From: Rhinolophus ferrumequinum
Lineage: Eukaryota; Chordata; Mammalia; Chiroptera; Rhinolophidae
Assembly (NCBI RefSeq): GCF_004115265.2
Contig: NC_046306.1
Location: forward strand, 11,111,324-11,175,323
DNA: 64,000 nt
Direction of reading: 5' to 3'
The notes under the pieces were generated by a model that made no database searches, was not told the origin of the DNA, and saw only the letters and a list, made by a program, of their open reading frames with translations. The stretch's first letter is position 1; every line of letters starts with the position of its first letter. Made by a program: the position numbers and the translations under genes. Of the stretch, positions 1 to 10,510 are shown in pieces.

Positions 1-262
1 GAAAGAGTTGGGGTTTTGAGTTTATCTGTTTTGTTTTGTTTTTGTTAATTCATAGCTGGAGACTCAAAAGTTAATAGAGGCAGTAGAGTTTAAAAGCCAG
101 CTTTGTTTTTCTTGGTACATTAAGAAAGAAAATAAAGAAAAAAAATTGCATTTCGTCATTTGTGTGGCTCAAGCAGAAAGAGACCAAACGAGTCAATTAA
201 CTTGTGAGTGAGTTCTCCAGTCACATGGCCCAGGGGCCCTCCTGCCTGGCACAACCACTTAC

Positions 263-438
263 AGAAAGAGTGCAGTCAATACCAGCGAAGAATTTCACCT
301 GATCATTGTCAAAATGTGTAAATACACCATTACAAAGTGCAAACAGGACTTTATCTCTGCCACTCATCAAAACCTGTGGTTTCATTCCAACGGCTTCAGC
401 TTCCAAAGGAATGTTGAATGAAGACAGGGAAGGAGGAG
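263..438 (-). CDS. candidate internal coding exon, unrecognised gene
   Basis: On the minus strand a 176-base block stays open and encodes 58 full codons, including the run PQVLMSGRDKVLFALCNG and then FTHFDNDQVKFFAGIDCTLS. It ends at TCT|GTAAGT, a donor that matches the intron consensus at all six intron positions, with the codon complete (phase 0). The upstream border could be TTTCAG| at 439, but its pyrimidine tract is poor; a pyrimidine-rich stretch inside the block (about 405-438) would allow a later acceptor near 403. Composition looks more protein-like than the other short open frames here and I see no repeat in it. I do not recognise the protein. It could be a real host exon, a fragment of a processed pseudogene, or chance. 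No linked second exon is visible in the window. Confidence 0.33.
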
Positions 439-711
439 CTGAAATCTATACCTTCTCCTAGGCAGGGCAGGTCCTCAGCAAACAATTTCCCAGGACTGGG
501 TCCTGCTTTGGACCCTGTGTACAAAATCTCTAACACTCCCAGTGTTGTGAAAAGGAGACTTGTTTCAGAACCAGAGATGGGTCCAGGTTTAGTGGCACCT
601 GAAGTGTATACAAGCTGGAGGAGCCTTCTTTTTAAAAAGTACAAAATTATAAATACAAAATTAAGTATAAAGGTGAATACTGATTTAAAATGAGAAATAA
701 CAAAAATTGTG

Positions 712-1413
712 GGAGGCTTTGGTAGCCAGACTTCAAAATGGCCCCAACGATCCTTTGCTCGGGGCCATTGCACCCTATGTAGCCCTGGATCCTACATTGC
801 ACCAGGCTGATCCATATGACCAAGAGAATTTGGCAAAAGTGATGATACAGCATCGCTTCTGAGATTAGTTATAAAAGACACTGAAGGGGGCGGCCGGTTA
901 GCTCAGTTGGTTAGAGCGTGGTGCTCTTAACAACAAGGTTGCCGGTTCGATTCCCACATGGGCCACTGTGAGCTGCGCCCTCCACAACTAGATTGAAACA
1001 ACTACTTGACTTGGAGCTGATGGGTCCTGGAAAAACACAGTTAAATAAATAAAAGTTAAAAAAAAAAAAAAAAAGTCACTGAAACTTCTCTCTTTGTTGC
1101 TCTGTCTCTCTTTCTCTTCTTTAAGTCACTTGCTTAGAGGGGAAACCAACTGCCATGTCCTGAGCAGCCCTGTGCAGAAGCCCGTTTGGCGAGGGACTGA
1201 AACTTCCTGCCAACAACCACGTGAGCTCAGAAACGGATCCTCCAGCCCTAACTGAGCCTTTTGGTGGCTGCAAGCACATGAGACCCTGAGCCAGAAACAC
1301 CCAGCCAAGCCCTCCTGGATTCCTAACCCAAAGAAACTGTGAGATAAATGTTTATTGTTTTAAGCTGCTTAATTTGGAGGTGGTTTATTATATAGCAATA
1401 GACAACTAATATA
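712..1413 (+). mobile_element. solo LTR fossil, ERVL-MaLR (MLT1-like)
   Basis: Old LTR running from 'tagccagacttcaaaatggc' to '...gacaactaatata', with the late 'ctgtgagataaatg' polyadenylation area typical of these LTRs. It is split by the SINE at 886-1070. Family assignment is from memory of the consensus; the MLT1 group is likely, the subfamily unknown. Broken, ancient (shared-placental age). Confidence 0.5.
886..1070 (+). mobile_element. tRNA-derived bat SINE (Rhin-like), short form
   Basis: Head 'ggttagctcagttggttag' carries the RNA polymerase III A box, and 'ggttcgattcc' the B box. The body reads 'gagctgcgccctccacaac' and ends in an A-rich tail. Flanking target duplications are aaaagacactgaa (873-885) and aaaagtcactgaa (1071-1083), 12 of 13 identical. 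It sits inside the LTR at 712-1413. Confidence 0.9.
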
Positions 1414-1647
1414 GTGGCCTTGGGAGAGTCATGTGCTTTTCTTCTGAGCTGTTTAGGTCATATACCAGAAATGCTCACATGTAAGTGCTTCCTACTTGTG
1501 GCCCAGCTTCCATACTCACCCAAAGCCCTCTAGAAACCCCAGCACTATGTTTCTACTTTCTGGAGGAGTATGGGACACAGAGCAGAAACTCAAACTATAT
1601 TTGTTCCATAAATGAGTAAACAAGACCCTTGCGAGAGTAATAGTTCA
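1414..1647. other. non-coding, nothing recognised
   Basis: No repeat, RNA gene or open frame that I can support between the LTR and the MIR piece. Confidence 0.5.
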
Positions 1648-1738
1648 TCCTTTTTTTATAGTTCAGGAAACAGAAGCTCAGTGATGTTAAAGTCACTAGT
1701 TTAGATCACACAGCCTACAGACTGAGTCTTGGTTCCTT
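1648..1738 (-). mobile_element. MIR fragment
   Basis: Antisense MIR core pattern 'aggaaacagaagctcagtg ... gatcacacagcctaca ... gagtcttggttcc'. Ancient tRNA-derived SINE, broken. Confidence 0.6.
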
Positions 1739-2999
1739 AATGGTAGTATCCATTCCTTTCGTGTCTTCCACAATACCAAGTACACACGAAGTGCTTAATA
1801 AACGCAGATTGACAGGAAGAGGTAATGTGGTACGTCTGTATCTAATCCAGGTGCATACCTCAGGAACATTGTGGGGTGGAGGGGGTGGACAAATTGACGT
1901 TACTTTCTGTTTTATCACAACAAGTAATGGAGCAATGCAGTGCTTAGTGAAGAAAAACCTAAAAAACTAACAAAACCACTTCAAAAGTGTCCAGAGAATA
2001 CAATTCAGAACAAAAGGGGTTTGTGTTTCATTTCATGCACTATATTAAAAAGTTGGTTTCGTTGGCTTTAGAAGGTTATGTAGAAACAATTTTTTGAAGT
2101 CTATGTAAGGCAATTAATCAATTCATGGTTAGCGTCCCGTTCTTTTTAACAGTAACAAAATCTCCAGATTGACGCACACAGTTTGGGGTCCCGCTACTCA
2201 GGAGTAACCATGGGCAACTCTTGGTGAGCACTTTCTTCCCTTTAAGTGGTCACTCTAGTTAGTCAAGGTCAAAAGTTACCATGTGTCCTGGGAGCCTGAG
2301 GGTCATGGGGAGTCAGGTGACTGCTCGGCCTCCCTCTGGATCTTCCAATTCCCAAATCCTGAAATTGCAGTGACTTTAGAAGGATTGTGGGTATTCTAAT
2401 TAGGCTCTGTGTAATTTAATTTTGGAGTGGTGTAACTTGCATAGTTTCTCTAAATGTTCACTTGAATAAACATGAAGCCTTTGAAAATTAATGGACTCGT
2501 CCACTAAGTTATTACTCACAAAAGTCCTTTCAGCTCTAAACACAGGATCTGGCCCATATTTGGTACTGAACAAATTAATAAAATTGTTGACGTGATTGGG
2601 AGTTAATTAGACACCCAAAAGACAATGCGTCACTCAGTATGTCCATAAGCTCTACTTTTTATCACCTCCAGGCCTCTGGACTTGCTGCTCTGCCTGATTA
2701 CAGAATTTGATTTTTCTCTTTGTCCAGGGTAGTCAATGTCTACTGATTTAACTTCCCAATATCCATTCTCCTCTTCTCTAACAGGCACTTCTTTTCTAGA
2801 TTTCTATCCCTCTCTACCTTATTCCATGGGCTTTTGGAGAGCTGATTTCATTCCAGACCCCAGAGATCGGCCTGGCCCTGGGCCAGATCAATCAATATGC
2901 TCAGTTCCCCTAGCTACACTCATTGGATCAGAGAGAGAGAGAGACCCAAGTTGATCTACTCAGGTCCAATAACCCCCACTCCCTGCCTTTTTATAACAG
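1739..2999. other. 1.26 kb without recognised feature
   Basis: Unassigned, A+T-leaning sequence. A short 'aagtgcttaataaacg' near 1790 resembles an L2 or MIR 3' tail, and a GA run lies at 2933-2943. No credible coding potential. Confidence 0.5.
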
Positions 3000-3081
3000 A
3001 CTATTTTTTTAGAGCAGTTTTAGATTCTCAGCAAAATTGAGTGGAAAGTACAGAGATATCACATGTTAATCCCTACTTCCC

Positions 3082-3122
<41 letters not shown>

Positions 3123-4030
3123 CCCTCTCCATCAACATTCCCCACCAGAGTGGTATATTTGTTATAATGGATGAACTCACATTGACACATCACAATCACC
3201 CAAAGTCCATAGCTGACTAATGTTAACTAGGGTTCACTCTTGGTTTGGATAAATGCCTGATGACATGTATCCATCACTATAGTATCATACAGAGCAGTTT
3301 CACAGGCCTAAAACTCCCATACTCTACCTATTCATCCCTCCTTCTCCCCCAGTCCCTGGCAACTACAGCTGTTTCTATTGTCTCCATAGTTTCACCTTTC
3401 CCAGAATGCCATATAGTTGGAATCGTGCAGAATGTAGCCTTTTCAGATTGGCTGCTTTCACTTAGTAACATGCATTTAAGGTTTCTCCATGTCTTTTCAT
3501 GACTTGGTAACTCTTTCATTTGAGCAATGAATAATATTCCACTGTCTGGACATACCACTGGTTACTTCTCCATTCACCTATGGAAGGACAGTTTGGTGGC
3601 TTCCAAATTTGGTAAGAGTATGTTTAGTTTTGTAAGAAATTGCCACTCTCTTCCAAAGTGGCTGTATCGTTTAGCATTCCCACCAGCAATGAATGAGAGT
3701 TCTTGTCGCTCCACATTCTTGTAAGCATTTGGTGTTGTCAGTGTTTTAGATTTTAGCCATTCTAATAGGTGTGTAGTGATAGGTACTTGTGATTTTAGTT
3801 TGCATTTACCTGATGACATATGTGAACGATCTTTTCCTACGCTTATTTGCCATCTTCTTTGGTGAGGGATCTGTTCAGATCTTTTGCCCGTTGTCTAAAT
3901 CAGGTTATTAGTTTTCTTATCACTGAGTTTTAAGAGTTCTTTTTATAATTTGGATAACAGTCTTTTATCAGATATGTCTTTTGCAAATGTTTTCTCCAGT
4001 CTGTGGCTTGTCTTCACATTCCCTTGTCAA
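3000..4030 (-). mobile_element. L1 (L1M class) 3' region, antisense
   Basis: About 1 kb of antisense L1 3' UTR, recognisable from 'cccagtccctggcaac', 'gaataatattccactgtc', 'attcccaccagcaatgaatg' and 'gagttttaagagttcttttt' in the right order. Old and diverged; carries a (CA)n tract inside. Short open frames on this stretch are part of the repeat. Confidence 0.85.
3083..3120. repeat. (CA)19 microsatellite
   Basis: Uninterrupted CA dinucleotide run inside the antisense L1; likely polymorphic. Confidence 0.97.
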
Positions 4031-4299
4031 TCCCTCAACTGTTGTTGGATCATCCAGGAAAATGATGTGCTCCCTGTTGAGGTTGCTGAGAAGACGGGAT
4101 AGAAGCCGGGAGCTCCTGGCAGCCATCTTACAACCATAGGGTAGAGGCTGAGACTGGAGTCAAGAAAGAAATGAGAACAAACTCCCAGACAAAAAGGACA
4201 AATAGTTTGTAAACATAGATCAACTCACATGAGGTCAATGAAAAAAATAATTGATAATACAAAGTGTTACTGAGGGTATTGGGGAAATGACACTGTCAA
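4031..4299. other. unassigned, possible repeat fragment
   Basis: Contains 'agctcctggcagccatctta', a phrase also found in the LTR-like repeat family at 13630-14010 and 28330-28530, so probably a degraded piece of that family. Confidence 0.3.
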
Positions 4300-4680
4300 C
4301 TGGACTCAGGTTTAGATACAAGCAACAGAGACATGACAAATGGTGGCTAGTGAGAAAAGTTTCTTTCTGTGATGATGTAAAAGAAGTCTGTAGGTCAGCT
4401 GCCCAAGGCTGGTCTATTTTCCTCAGGGACCTGGTTTCTGCCTGTTTACCTGCGTCATCTAGCACTTCATTCTCAAAGTTACCTGACTCACCATAATGGC
4501 TGGACCACCACCTGTCATATCTGCATTTCAGGCAGCAGGAAGCAGAGAGAGGAGGATGTCCTCTTTCCTTCCTGAAAGCCCCCACTCACTTCCACTTGCA
4601 TCTCATCAGCTAGACCTTCGTCATGTGACTGTACCTAACTGCAAGGGAAGCTGGGAAATTAAACTTTTATTCTAAGTAGC
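4300..4680 (-). mobile_element. old LTR-like repeat, family not named
   Basis: Antisense copy; its end '...cttcgtcatgtgactgtacc...aagctgggaaattaaac' is the reverse complement of the start of the repeat at 46740-47150 ('acatttcccagctttccttg'). Broken. Confidence 0.4.
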
Positions 4681-4891
4681 AATATACTAGAATCGAAATG
4701 GGAATTCTGTTAGTACGAAGAAAAGCAAAAAAAAAGAGAGAGCAGGTATTCTCATACACCATTGACAGTACTATAAATTGGTATAACTTTTTTTATTTTT
4801 TATAGTTGTAATTTGGTATAACTTTTATATTCTTTCAGGTTCTTTTCAATACATTGCTTCATTCTCGCCACATCTCATGACCAGTTCTTTT

Positions 4892-4950
4892 TATTCAAGT
4901 AAGGAAACTGAGGTAACAACAGATGAAATAACTCACCCAAGGACAGGATA
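4892..4950 (-). mobile_element. MIR fragment
   Basis: 'aaggaaactgaggtaacaac ... aactcacccaaggacag' is the antisense MIR core. Confidence 0.5.
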
Positions 4951-4952
4951 TT

Positions 4953-5345
4953 TGACAGCAAATAACAGAATCCCAAATCAAATTGGCTTATAAAAAGAGA
5001 ATTCACAGTCTCACCTTACTGCAAAGGTCACAGGTAGTGAGTGACAGCTTCAGGTATGGATGCATTCGGAGGCCCAGACAGTGAGATTAGGACTCTCTCA
5101 TCTCTTGGTCCACGTCTTTTGTGATGGTTTCATTCTCCTTTAGGCTTTCCTCATATGGTGGCCCACAGCACATGGAACCCTATATCCCATCATACGATGG
5201 CAGAAAAAGAGCACTTCTTTTCCAGTGTTTTAGTAAACATCCCAGGACTGACTCTCACTGGACTGCCTGGGGTCACATGCCCATCTCTGAGCCAACCACT
5301 GGAGCTGGACATGAGCTGTGCTGGTGTCCAGGCAGATGAGTCACT
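4953..5345 (-). mobile_element. old LTR-like repeat (recurrent family)
   Basis: Begins 'gcaaataacagaatcccaaa' and continues 'tcaaattggcttataaaaag', as do copies at 24340, 29985, 45805 and 47290. The sense-direction end is seen in the copies at 25515, 34690 and 44460. Confidence 0.4.
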
Positions 5346-5957
5346 TGCTTATTCCTGGAGGCTGAGGGTTGGGGTCAGCCCCACCAGAATCACAGAGACA
5401 GTGAGGGAGGGGAAATTCTCCTGAGAAAACCTGGAGTGCAGTTTCCAGAAGGAAGAAGAGTTGCTAGGTAGACCACACTACAAACATCTACAACAGTCAT
5501 ATGGTGACTTTGAGCAGGGCCACACCAGGAGCCCAGCTTCCCAATTCCTATTTCACTGTGCACCACAACTACCCTAGCTCTTTCTGTTGCCTAGGAACTC
5601 ACTTTTCAGAAATCACAAAATGTAAACACAGACTAAAGGAGAAGTAATCAGAGGAGAATCCAACACGAAGGGAAGAGGCTCAGGAGGCCGGGGGAAAAAC
5701 GTTCAACTCTTGGACTTTGTTACCACATTCACCTTGTCAAAAAGTTTTTAAACCTGATGAAATACATTCCAAAGGACTGAAATAATTTGCAGATGTGATT
5801 GAGGAAATGCTGTCAGTAATCTTTGAGAAAGCATGGAGTGGGAACGGCTGGAAGATTGGACTTGGGCAAAAGGACACAGTTTTGAAAAGCTGAATCCCAA
5901 ATCCTCCAGATGAACTGGCTGGACTCTGAATCTTCCTCCTCCCCACCCCCTACCGCC
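5346..5957. other. non-coding, nothing recognised
   Basis: No named repeat or gene. A stretch near 5780 ('tttgcagatgtgattgagga') recalls MLT1 LTRs but is too weak to call. Confidence 0.4.
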
Positions 5958-5958
5958 C

Positions 5959-6215
5959 TTTTTTTTTTTTTGACAGTCAATGCAATATAATTTACATGCC
6001 ATAAAATTCACCCCTTTTAACTATATAATTCTATTAGTTTAAGTAATTTTTTAATACAATGCAGTTTTTTCCGTCATCAAAGTTAAAACCACTTACCTAC
6101 TTATTAACAGAACTCCAGTTTCTATTTTTTAATCCCCATTCCCACCATCAGCCCCAGGCGACCACGAATCTACTTTCTGCCTTTATAGAGTTGCCGTTTC
6201 CAGATGTTTCTCCTT
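5959..6215 (-). mobile_element. L1 3' UTR fragment, antisense
   Basis: Starts with a poly-T then 'gcaatataatttacatgcca' and 'taaaattcaccccttttaac', the usual antisense L1M 3' UTR sequence. Confidence 0.75.
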
Positions 6216-6231
6216 CTTTTCTTTAGAGGCA

Positions 6232-6872
6232 AATATTTTCACTGTTTTTATTGGTTCTAAAAGCAAGATATTCATGGTAAAAGTGCAAATGACACAGGAG
6301 TGAATAAAGGCGAAAAGTTCTCCTGGAAATCCTGCCCTTTAGGTATTTATGGCTAATAATTCACTGTTTTTAAACTCCCAATATTCTTGCCTATGTTACT
6401 TCACACATGATTTAGGTCATATTTTGCATATTTACATTGTACTTTACATCGCACTGTACCCCTCCTTCTCTGGGTAGTACTTACTACCCTTATTTCTCTT
6501 GTATCAAGTGTCTCACCCACCTTCAATCCTTACAGATCAACTCCAAGAAAAGGTCTTGTTACTCAAGAATGGCCAATCATTTCATTTTTGCTAAAGCCAT
6601 GGGAAGGCGGGATAGGGGCGCGCTCGCACGCACGGGTGTGTGTGTGTGTGTGTGTGTGTGTTGTCACCTGCAATCAAAAAAGTCCTACCCAATATTGTGC
6701 TATTTACAACCTATTTTTTAAATTTGCAAAATATATTTTGGGGACAACTTTCTGCATCAGTACGTAGACCTTAACCACATTTCTTTTAATGCTGAGGTAC
6801 ACTTGTATCATACTTCATTTAAACAATTTCCTTGTGCCATTCTTCTTGACAGTAACCCTAATGAAAGTAGAC
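6232..6872 (-). mobile_element. L1ME-type fragment, antisense
   Basis: Diverged antisense L1: 'aaaatatattttggggacaa', 'cagtacgtagaccttaacc', 'gaggtacacttgtatcatac' follow the L1ME 3' order. A GT microsatellite interrupts it. Confidence 0.6.
6635..6661. repeat. (GT)n microsatellite after a CG/CA-alternating run
   Basis: About 13 GT units preceded by 'gcgcgctcgcacgcacggg'. Together 6617-6661 is almost entirely alternating purine-pyrimidine. Confidence 0.95.
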
Positions 6873-7146
6873 CAATGTTTTTCAAACCTCAGGTCTCAGT
6901 CCATTAGTAGGTTATGAAATTAATTTTCTGGGTTATGACCAATATTTTATTTATAATCGGACAAGTCTAGACCAAAATGGAATAGAAAATAGAACAAAAT
7001 AGAAAACATCAGAATGCACTAAATGACATATATTGAAACCAATACTTCTATTTCAGTATGTGTGTACATACATTTATACCGGGTCATAATACAACATTTA
7101 TATTTTACCGTGGATCATTGTCCAAAAGGTTGAAAAACACAACTAC
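6873..7146 (+). mobile_element. hAT-type non-autonomous DNA transposon
   Basis: 'tttttcaaacctcaggtctc' at one end and 'aaaaggttgaaaaacac' at the other, with an inner 'gaatagaaaatagaac'. Same family as 35255-35525. Ends are imperfect inverted repeats. Old. Confidence 0.55.
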
Positions 7147-7648
7147 TGACTGTCTATTATTACCTAACTTTTTATAAGGGTTCATTTTCTCTCATAAACC
7201 AAGAGCTAAACTTTCCGAGGATCAGGTATCTTTCATATTTGTTTTATTGGTGATAAAATGTTCTTCCTACCTTCAAAACAATAAAAACAAAAAGTTTTGA
7301 TACAGTCTTAGTAAATGCTAAAAGAAATTCTGAGTCATCTTGGTGTTTTTTTTGTTAACATCAAGTACTTTGAATTTTCGGTAAGCTAAAGGAAAGTGGG
7401 TTGGTATACTTTTTCATTCTGATGACCTCTCCACTTAGAGAACAGGGAGACCAGACAGGTGAGGTGAAGGTCTTATTTAAGTTTACAGAGGCCCTGGGCT
7501 TTCCTAATGTTCTATACGAAGCAAGAAAACTTCCAATTTAAATTATTTATTAGCCATTTAAGTTTTTAAAAGTCCTCATGGGATAGTCATAAAAGAACTT
7601 TCTATTTCTAGAAGCAAGCAAAAGATTGCTTTGTTCTTTAATCTAGAA
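7147..7648. other. non-coding, nothing recognised
   Basis: A+T-rich unassigned sequence; no coding potential. Confidence 0.5.
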
Positions 7649-7872
7649 CAGGGATCTACAAGATGCTTATGTAAAGAGCCAGATAATAAATATTTTAGGC
7701 TTTGTGGGCCTTCTGCCTCAATGACTCAGCTCTGCCATGGTAGGCCCAAAGCAGCCATAGACAAAATATAAATAAATGAGTGTGGCTGACTTTTTTTTTT
7801 TTAATGTAATTTTGTGTGTGTGTCTGTGTGTGGGTGTGTGCGTGTGTGTTAAGCTGGATTGTGGCTTTTTTA

Positions 7873-8120
7873 TAGAGAGAGAGGGTACCAAAAAAAATGT
7901 ATACACATTTTAAGAAAGGAAAACTGTATTAAAATTGTAATACTCAATATATACCAATAACACAAGGTGAATACAAATCACATGTGACTTCTGCAATTAC
8001 AAGAGGTGCTCAAAGTGGTTCCCGTCAGCATCCAGACACTTCTGATTATGGCGAACTACTGCTTGAGCAACGTTGACCAAAGTGTCCACTTGTGTACATT
8101 TTTTTGGCACCCCTGGTATA
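7873..8120 (-). mobile_element. non-autonomous Tc1/mariner element, about 248 bp
   Basis: Terminal inverted repeats: ggtaccaaaaaaaatgta on the left and, reverse-complemented, ggtgccaaaaaaatgtacac on the right, with TA at both borders. The inside is the 3' end of a transposase gene (7997-8080, minus strand), so it is an internal-deletion derivative of a larger element. Confidence 0.75.
7997..8080 (-). pseudogene. Tc1/mariner transposase C-terminus (27 codons)
   Basis: Minus strand reads LVNVAQAVVRHNQKCLDADG then NHFEHLL and a stop. A closing 'DADG-HFEHLL' is typical of a Tc1/mariner-superfamily transposase tail. Open over these 27 codons; the rest of the gene is gone, so no activity is possible. 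Confidence 0.7.
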
Positions 8121-8641
8121 TTAGTTTCAGGTATACAAGCGCATGGCTGACTTTTGATTCATTTTATTTGTGGACATTGAAACCTGAATTTTATATCATT
8201 TTCATGTGTCAAAAAAATTATTCTTGTTTTCATTTTAAAACCACCCTTAGCTCACTGGCTGAGCAAAGAGTATGTTTGTAATAGTGAAAGAAATTTGTTC
8301 ACTTTTTAAAATTGTATTTAGTTTTCTAAATAAAACTAAATTTTATTTAGTTTTTTTAATTGAGTTTTCAGAATTCAAAAGGTAGAAAGAAACCTATCTC
8401 CCTAATTCCATCTTTGAGCCACAGTTCCCTGTCCCAGAACCCAGCAACGGGGTTCAGTTTCTTGTGCATTCCGATACACTAACACACACAGAAATTCTTT
8501 TTATACAGGTATATTTTTTTTCTTACAAATCCATACTCTTCTGAACTTTGCTTTCTTTACTTACTCTTGGAAGTCATTGTATAGCAAGACATAGGAAGCT
8601 GTCTCATTATTTTTCAGCTCGTACTGTTCCATTGTATAAGT

Positions 8642-9110
8642 TAGGGTTGGCAAACTAAGGCCCATGGGCCAAATCTGGCCCACCACCTGGTTTTTGTAAA
8701 TAGTTTTATTGGAACACAGCCACACCCATTTGTTTATACCATGTTTCCCTGAAAATAAGACCTAGTCGGACAATCAGCTCTAATGTGTCTTTTGGAGCAA
8801 AAATTAATATAAGACCCAGTATTATATTATATTATATATTACATTACATTACATTATATTATATTATACTATATTAGACCCAGTCTTATATTATAGTAAA
8901 ATGAGACCAGGTCTTATATTAATATTTGCTCCAAAAGACGCATTAGAGCTGATTGTCCGACTAGGTCTTATTTTCGGGGAAACATGGTATATTGTGTATG
9001 ACTGCTTTTGAGCTACAACTGCTGAGTTGAGTAATTGCACCAGAGGCCTCTTGACCTGCAAAGCCTAGAATACTTACTATCTAGCCCTTTACAGAAGGAG
9101 CTTGCTGACA
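8642..9110 (-). mobile_element. ancient hAT-type element, split by a MITE
   Basis: Antisense copy of the 7649 family: 'ttggcaaactaaggcccatg' to 'aaagcctagaatacttacta ... gcttgctgaca'. Interrupted at 8739-8987. Confidence 0.75.
8739..8987. mobile_element. palindromic Tc1/mariner-type MITE, 249 bp
   Basis: Ends ccatgtttccctgaaaataa and its near-perfect reverse complement '...ttttcggggaaacatgg'; flanked by TA at 8737-8738 and 8988-8989. Removing the element and one TA restores the hAT consensus 'gttta-ta-tattgtg', so the TA target duplication is well supported. Arms include 'ctccaaaagacg' and its complement; the centre is a TATTA/TACAT microsatellite. No coding capacity. Confidence 0.9.
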
Positions 9111-9524
9111 CCTAGTATGTGTTCTACAGTTTGATCACAACTTGATGATGAACATTCCGTGTGTTTCCACACTTTTGTGATTACAAATAATACTGTAATA
9201 CAAATAATACAAATAGAGGCAGTGCACAACCTGCCTCTGTGTAATTTTCCATGCACATTTCTCACCCGTAGGATAAATCCTGGAAGTGGAATTGCTGGGT
9301 CAAAAGCAATGTGCATTTGTAATTTTGATAGAAATTGCCAAATCATCTCCAAAGAGATTATATCAATTTGCATATGCTCCCACCAGCAATAAATGAGCGC
9401 AATAAATTTCCCAACACACTTGCTGACTAAGTAAGTGTGTTATCAGACTTTGTGATCTTCATCAAACTGGCAGATTAAAAATGACACATCAGTGTGATTT
9501 TAATTTTCCTTTCTCTCATTGTGC

Positions 9525-9980
9525 GTGTGAGCTTCCGAGGGCTGCACGTGACCACAAACTCGGTGGATTTAAACTCCAGAAATTCATTCTTTCACAGTTC
9601 TGGAGGCCAAGAGACTGAAATCAAGGTGTCGGCAGGGCTGCACTCCCTTCAAATGGTCCATGAAAGAAGCCTCCCTTGCCACGTCTAGCTTCTGATAGGT
9701 GCTGGCAATCCTTGTTGTTCCTTGGCTTGTAGACACAGCCCTCCAACCTTTGCCTCCATCTTTATGTATATGGCCTTCTTCCCTGTGTGTTCATACCTCT
9801 ATGTCCAGATTTCTCTCTTCTTATAAACACACCAGTCATATTGTATTTAGAGCCTGCCCTAATCCAGTACGACCTCATCTTAACTTGATGACATCTGCAA
9901 AGACCTTATTTCCAAATAAGATCATATTCACGGGTTCTGGGTGGACAAGAATTTTTGAGGAACTCCATTCAACCCAGTAA
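9525..9980 (-). mobile_element. MLT1-type LTR fossil (ERVL-MaLR)
   Basis: Antisense LTR: 'cacagttctggaggccaaga', 'gaaatcaaggtgtcggcagg', 'atctgcaaagaccttatttc', ending 'ttcaacccagtaa'. Solo, ancient, broken. The open frames here belong to the LTR. Confidence 0.85.
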
Positions 9981-10344
9981 AGTAGTGAATTTGGAATCTG
10001 CTCAGGTTTACCGCTGCAAATGAACCATGTTGATCAGTCCAAGTATTACTATTTAGATAGGAGAGGCCCATCTGACAGTGAGAAGTGTTCATCCCCCACG
10101 TCGACTTTCTTTCCTAGCCCAACATATAACTCAACTAAAAATGGTGGCTCCAGCAAATTTGCTTCCAAGCACAGTGTGTAACCTGATGCTATCACAACTG
10201 AGTTTCCCTCCAGTGAAAAGCAAGTTTGGGCACCTAGAAAGGACTAAACCAATATTTGATGAATTGAACTGAAATGTGAGGAAAAGAAGCTCCCTTTAAA
10301 ACAATAGCTAAAAATTACTATTTATGATATTATTATTATATAAC
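9981..10344. other. non-coding, nothing recognised
   Basis: No repeat or gene that I can support. Confidence 0.5.
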
Positions 10345-10510
10345 ATGTATTGATATTTACTAAGAACCAGGTACTTTTCTAAGCGTTTAACATATATTAA
10401 TTCAGGGAATCCTTTACAAATAAACTGGAGCTCAAGGATATCTAATTAGGAAGTAGAAGAAGCAGGAATTCCATCCAGGCGATCTGACTCCAAGTCACTC
10501 TGCTAAATCT
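10345..10510 (-). mobile_element. MIR fragment
   Basis: 'aagaaccaggtacttttcta' to 'gatctgactccaagtcactc', antisense MIR order. Confidence 0.6.

Larger units (their letters stand above)
7795..8143 (-). mobile_element. short 5'-truncated L1, itself split by a transposon
   Basis: Antisense L1 3' end: poly-T then 'aatgtaattttgtg', resuming as 'ttagtttcaggtatacaagc'. Target duplications tggctgactttt at 7783-7794 and 8144-8155 are identical, which proves insertion into the hAT element. The nested transposon lies at 7873-8120. The GT-rich part (7812-7850) is a microsatellite. Confidence 0.75.
7649..8270 (+). mobile_element. ancient hAT-type element, split by an insertion
   Basis: 'aaagagccagataataaata ... 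taggctttgtgggcc ... gcagccatagac' is a common mammalian hAT non-autonomous element, found again at 8642, 26705 and 63080. This is the long form: after the insertion at 7795-8143 it resumes with 'gtggacattgaaacctgaat' and ends 'ctcactggctgagcaaag'. Confidence 0.7.
8350..9524 (-). mobile_element. L1ME-type fragment, antisense, split by a hAT element
   Basis: Left part 8350-8641 ('attcaaaaggtagaaagaaa', 'gttcagtttcttgtgcattc') and right part 9111-9524 ('ctggaagtggaattgctggg', 'gctcccaccagcaataaatg') fit one antisense L1 interrupted by the element at 8642-9110. Confidence 0.65.

Noticed and set aside
890-965. tRNA gene, because of A and B boxes
   Set aside because: The sequence continues into a SINE body with an A tail and target duplications; it is a SINE head, not a tRNA. 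The same holds for the SINEs at 16021, 23541, 26439, 38732, 41053, 44978 and 56680.
9089-9373. 94-codon open frame
   Set aside because: Lies in an L1/hAT boundary; antisense L1 in composition.
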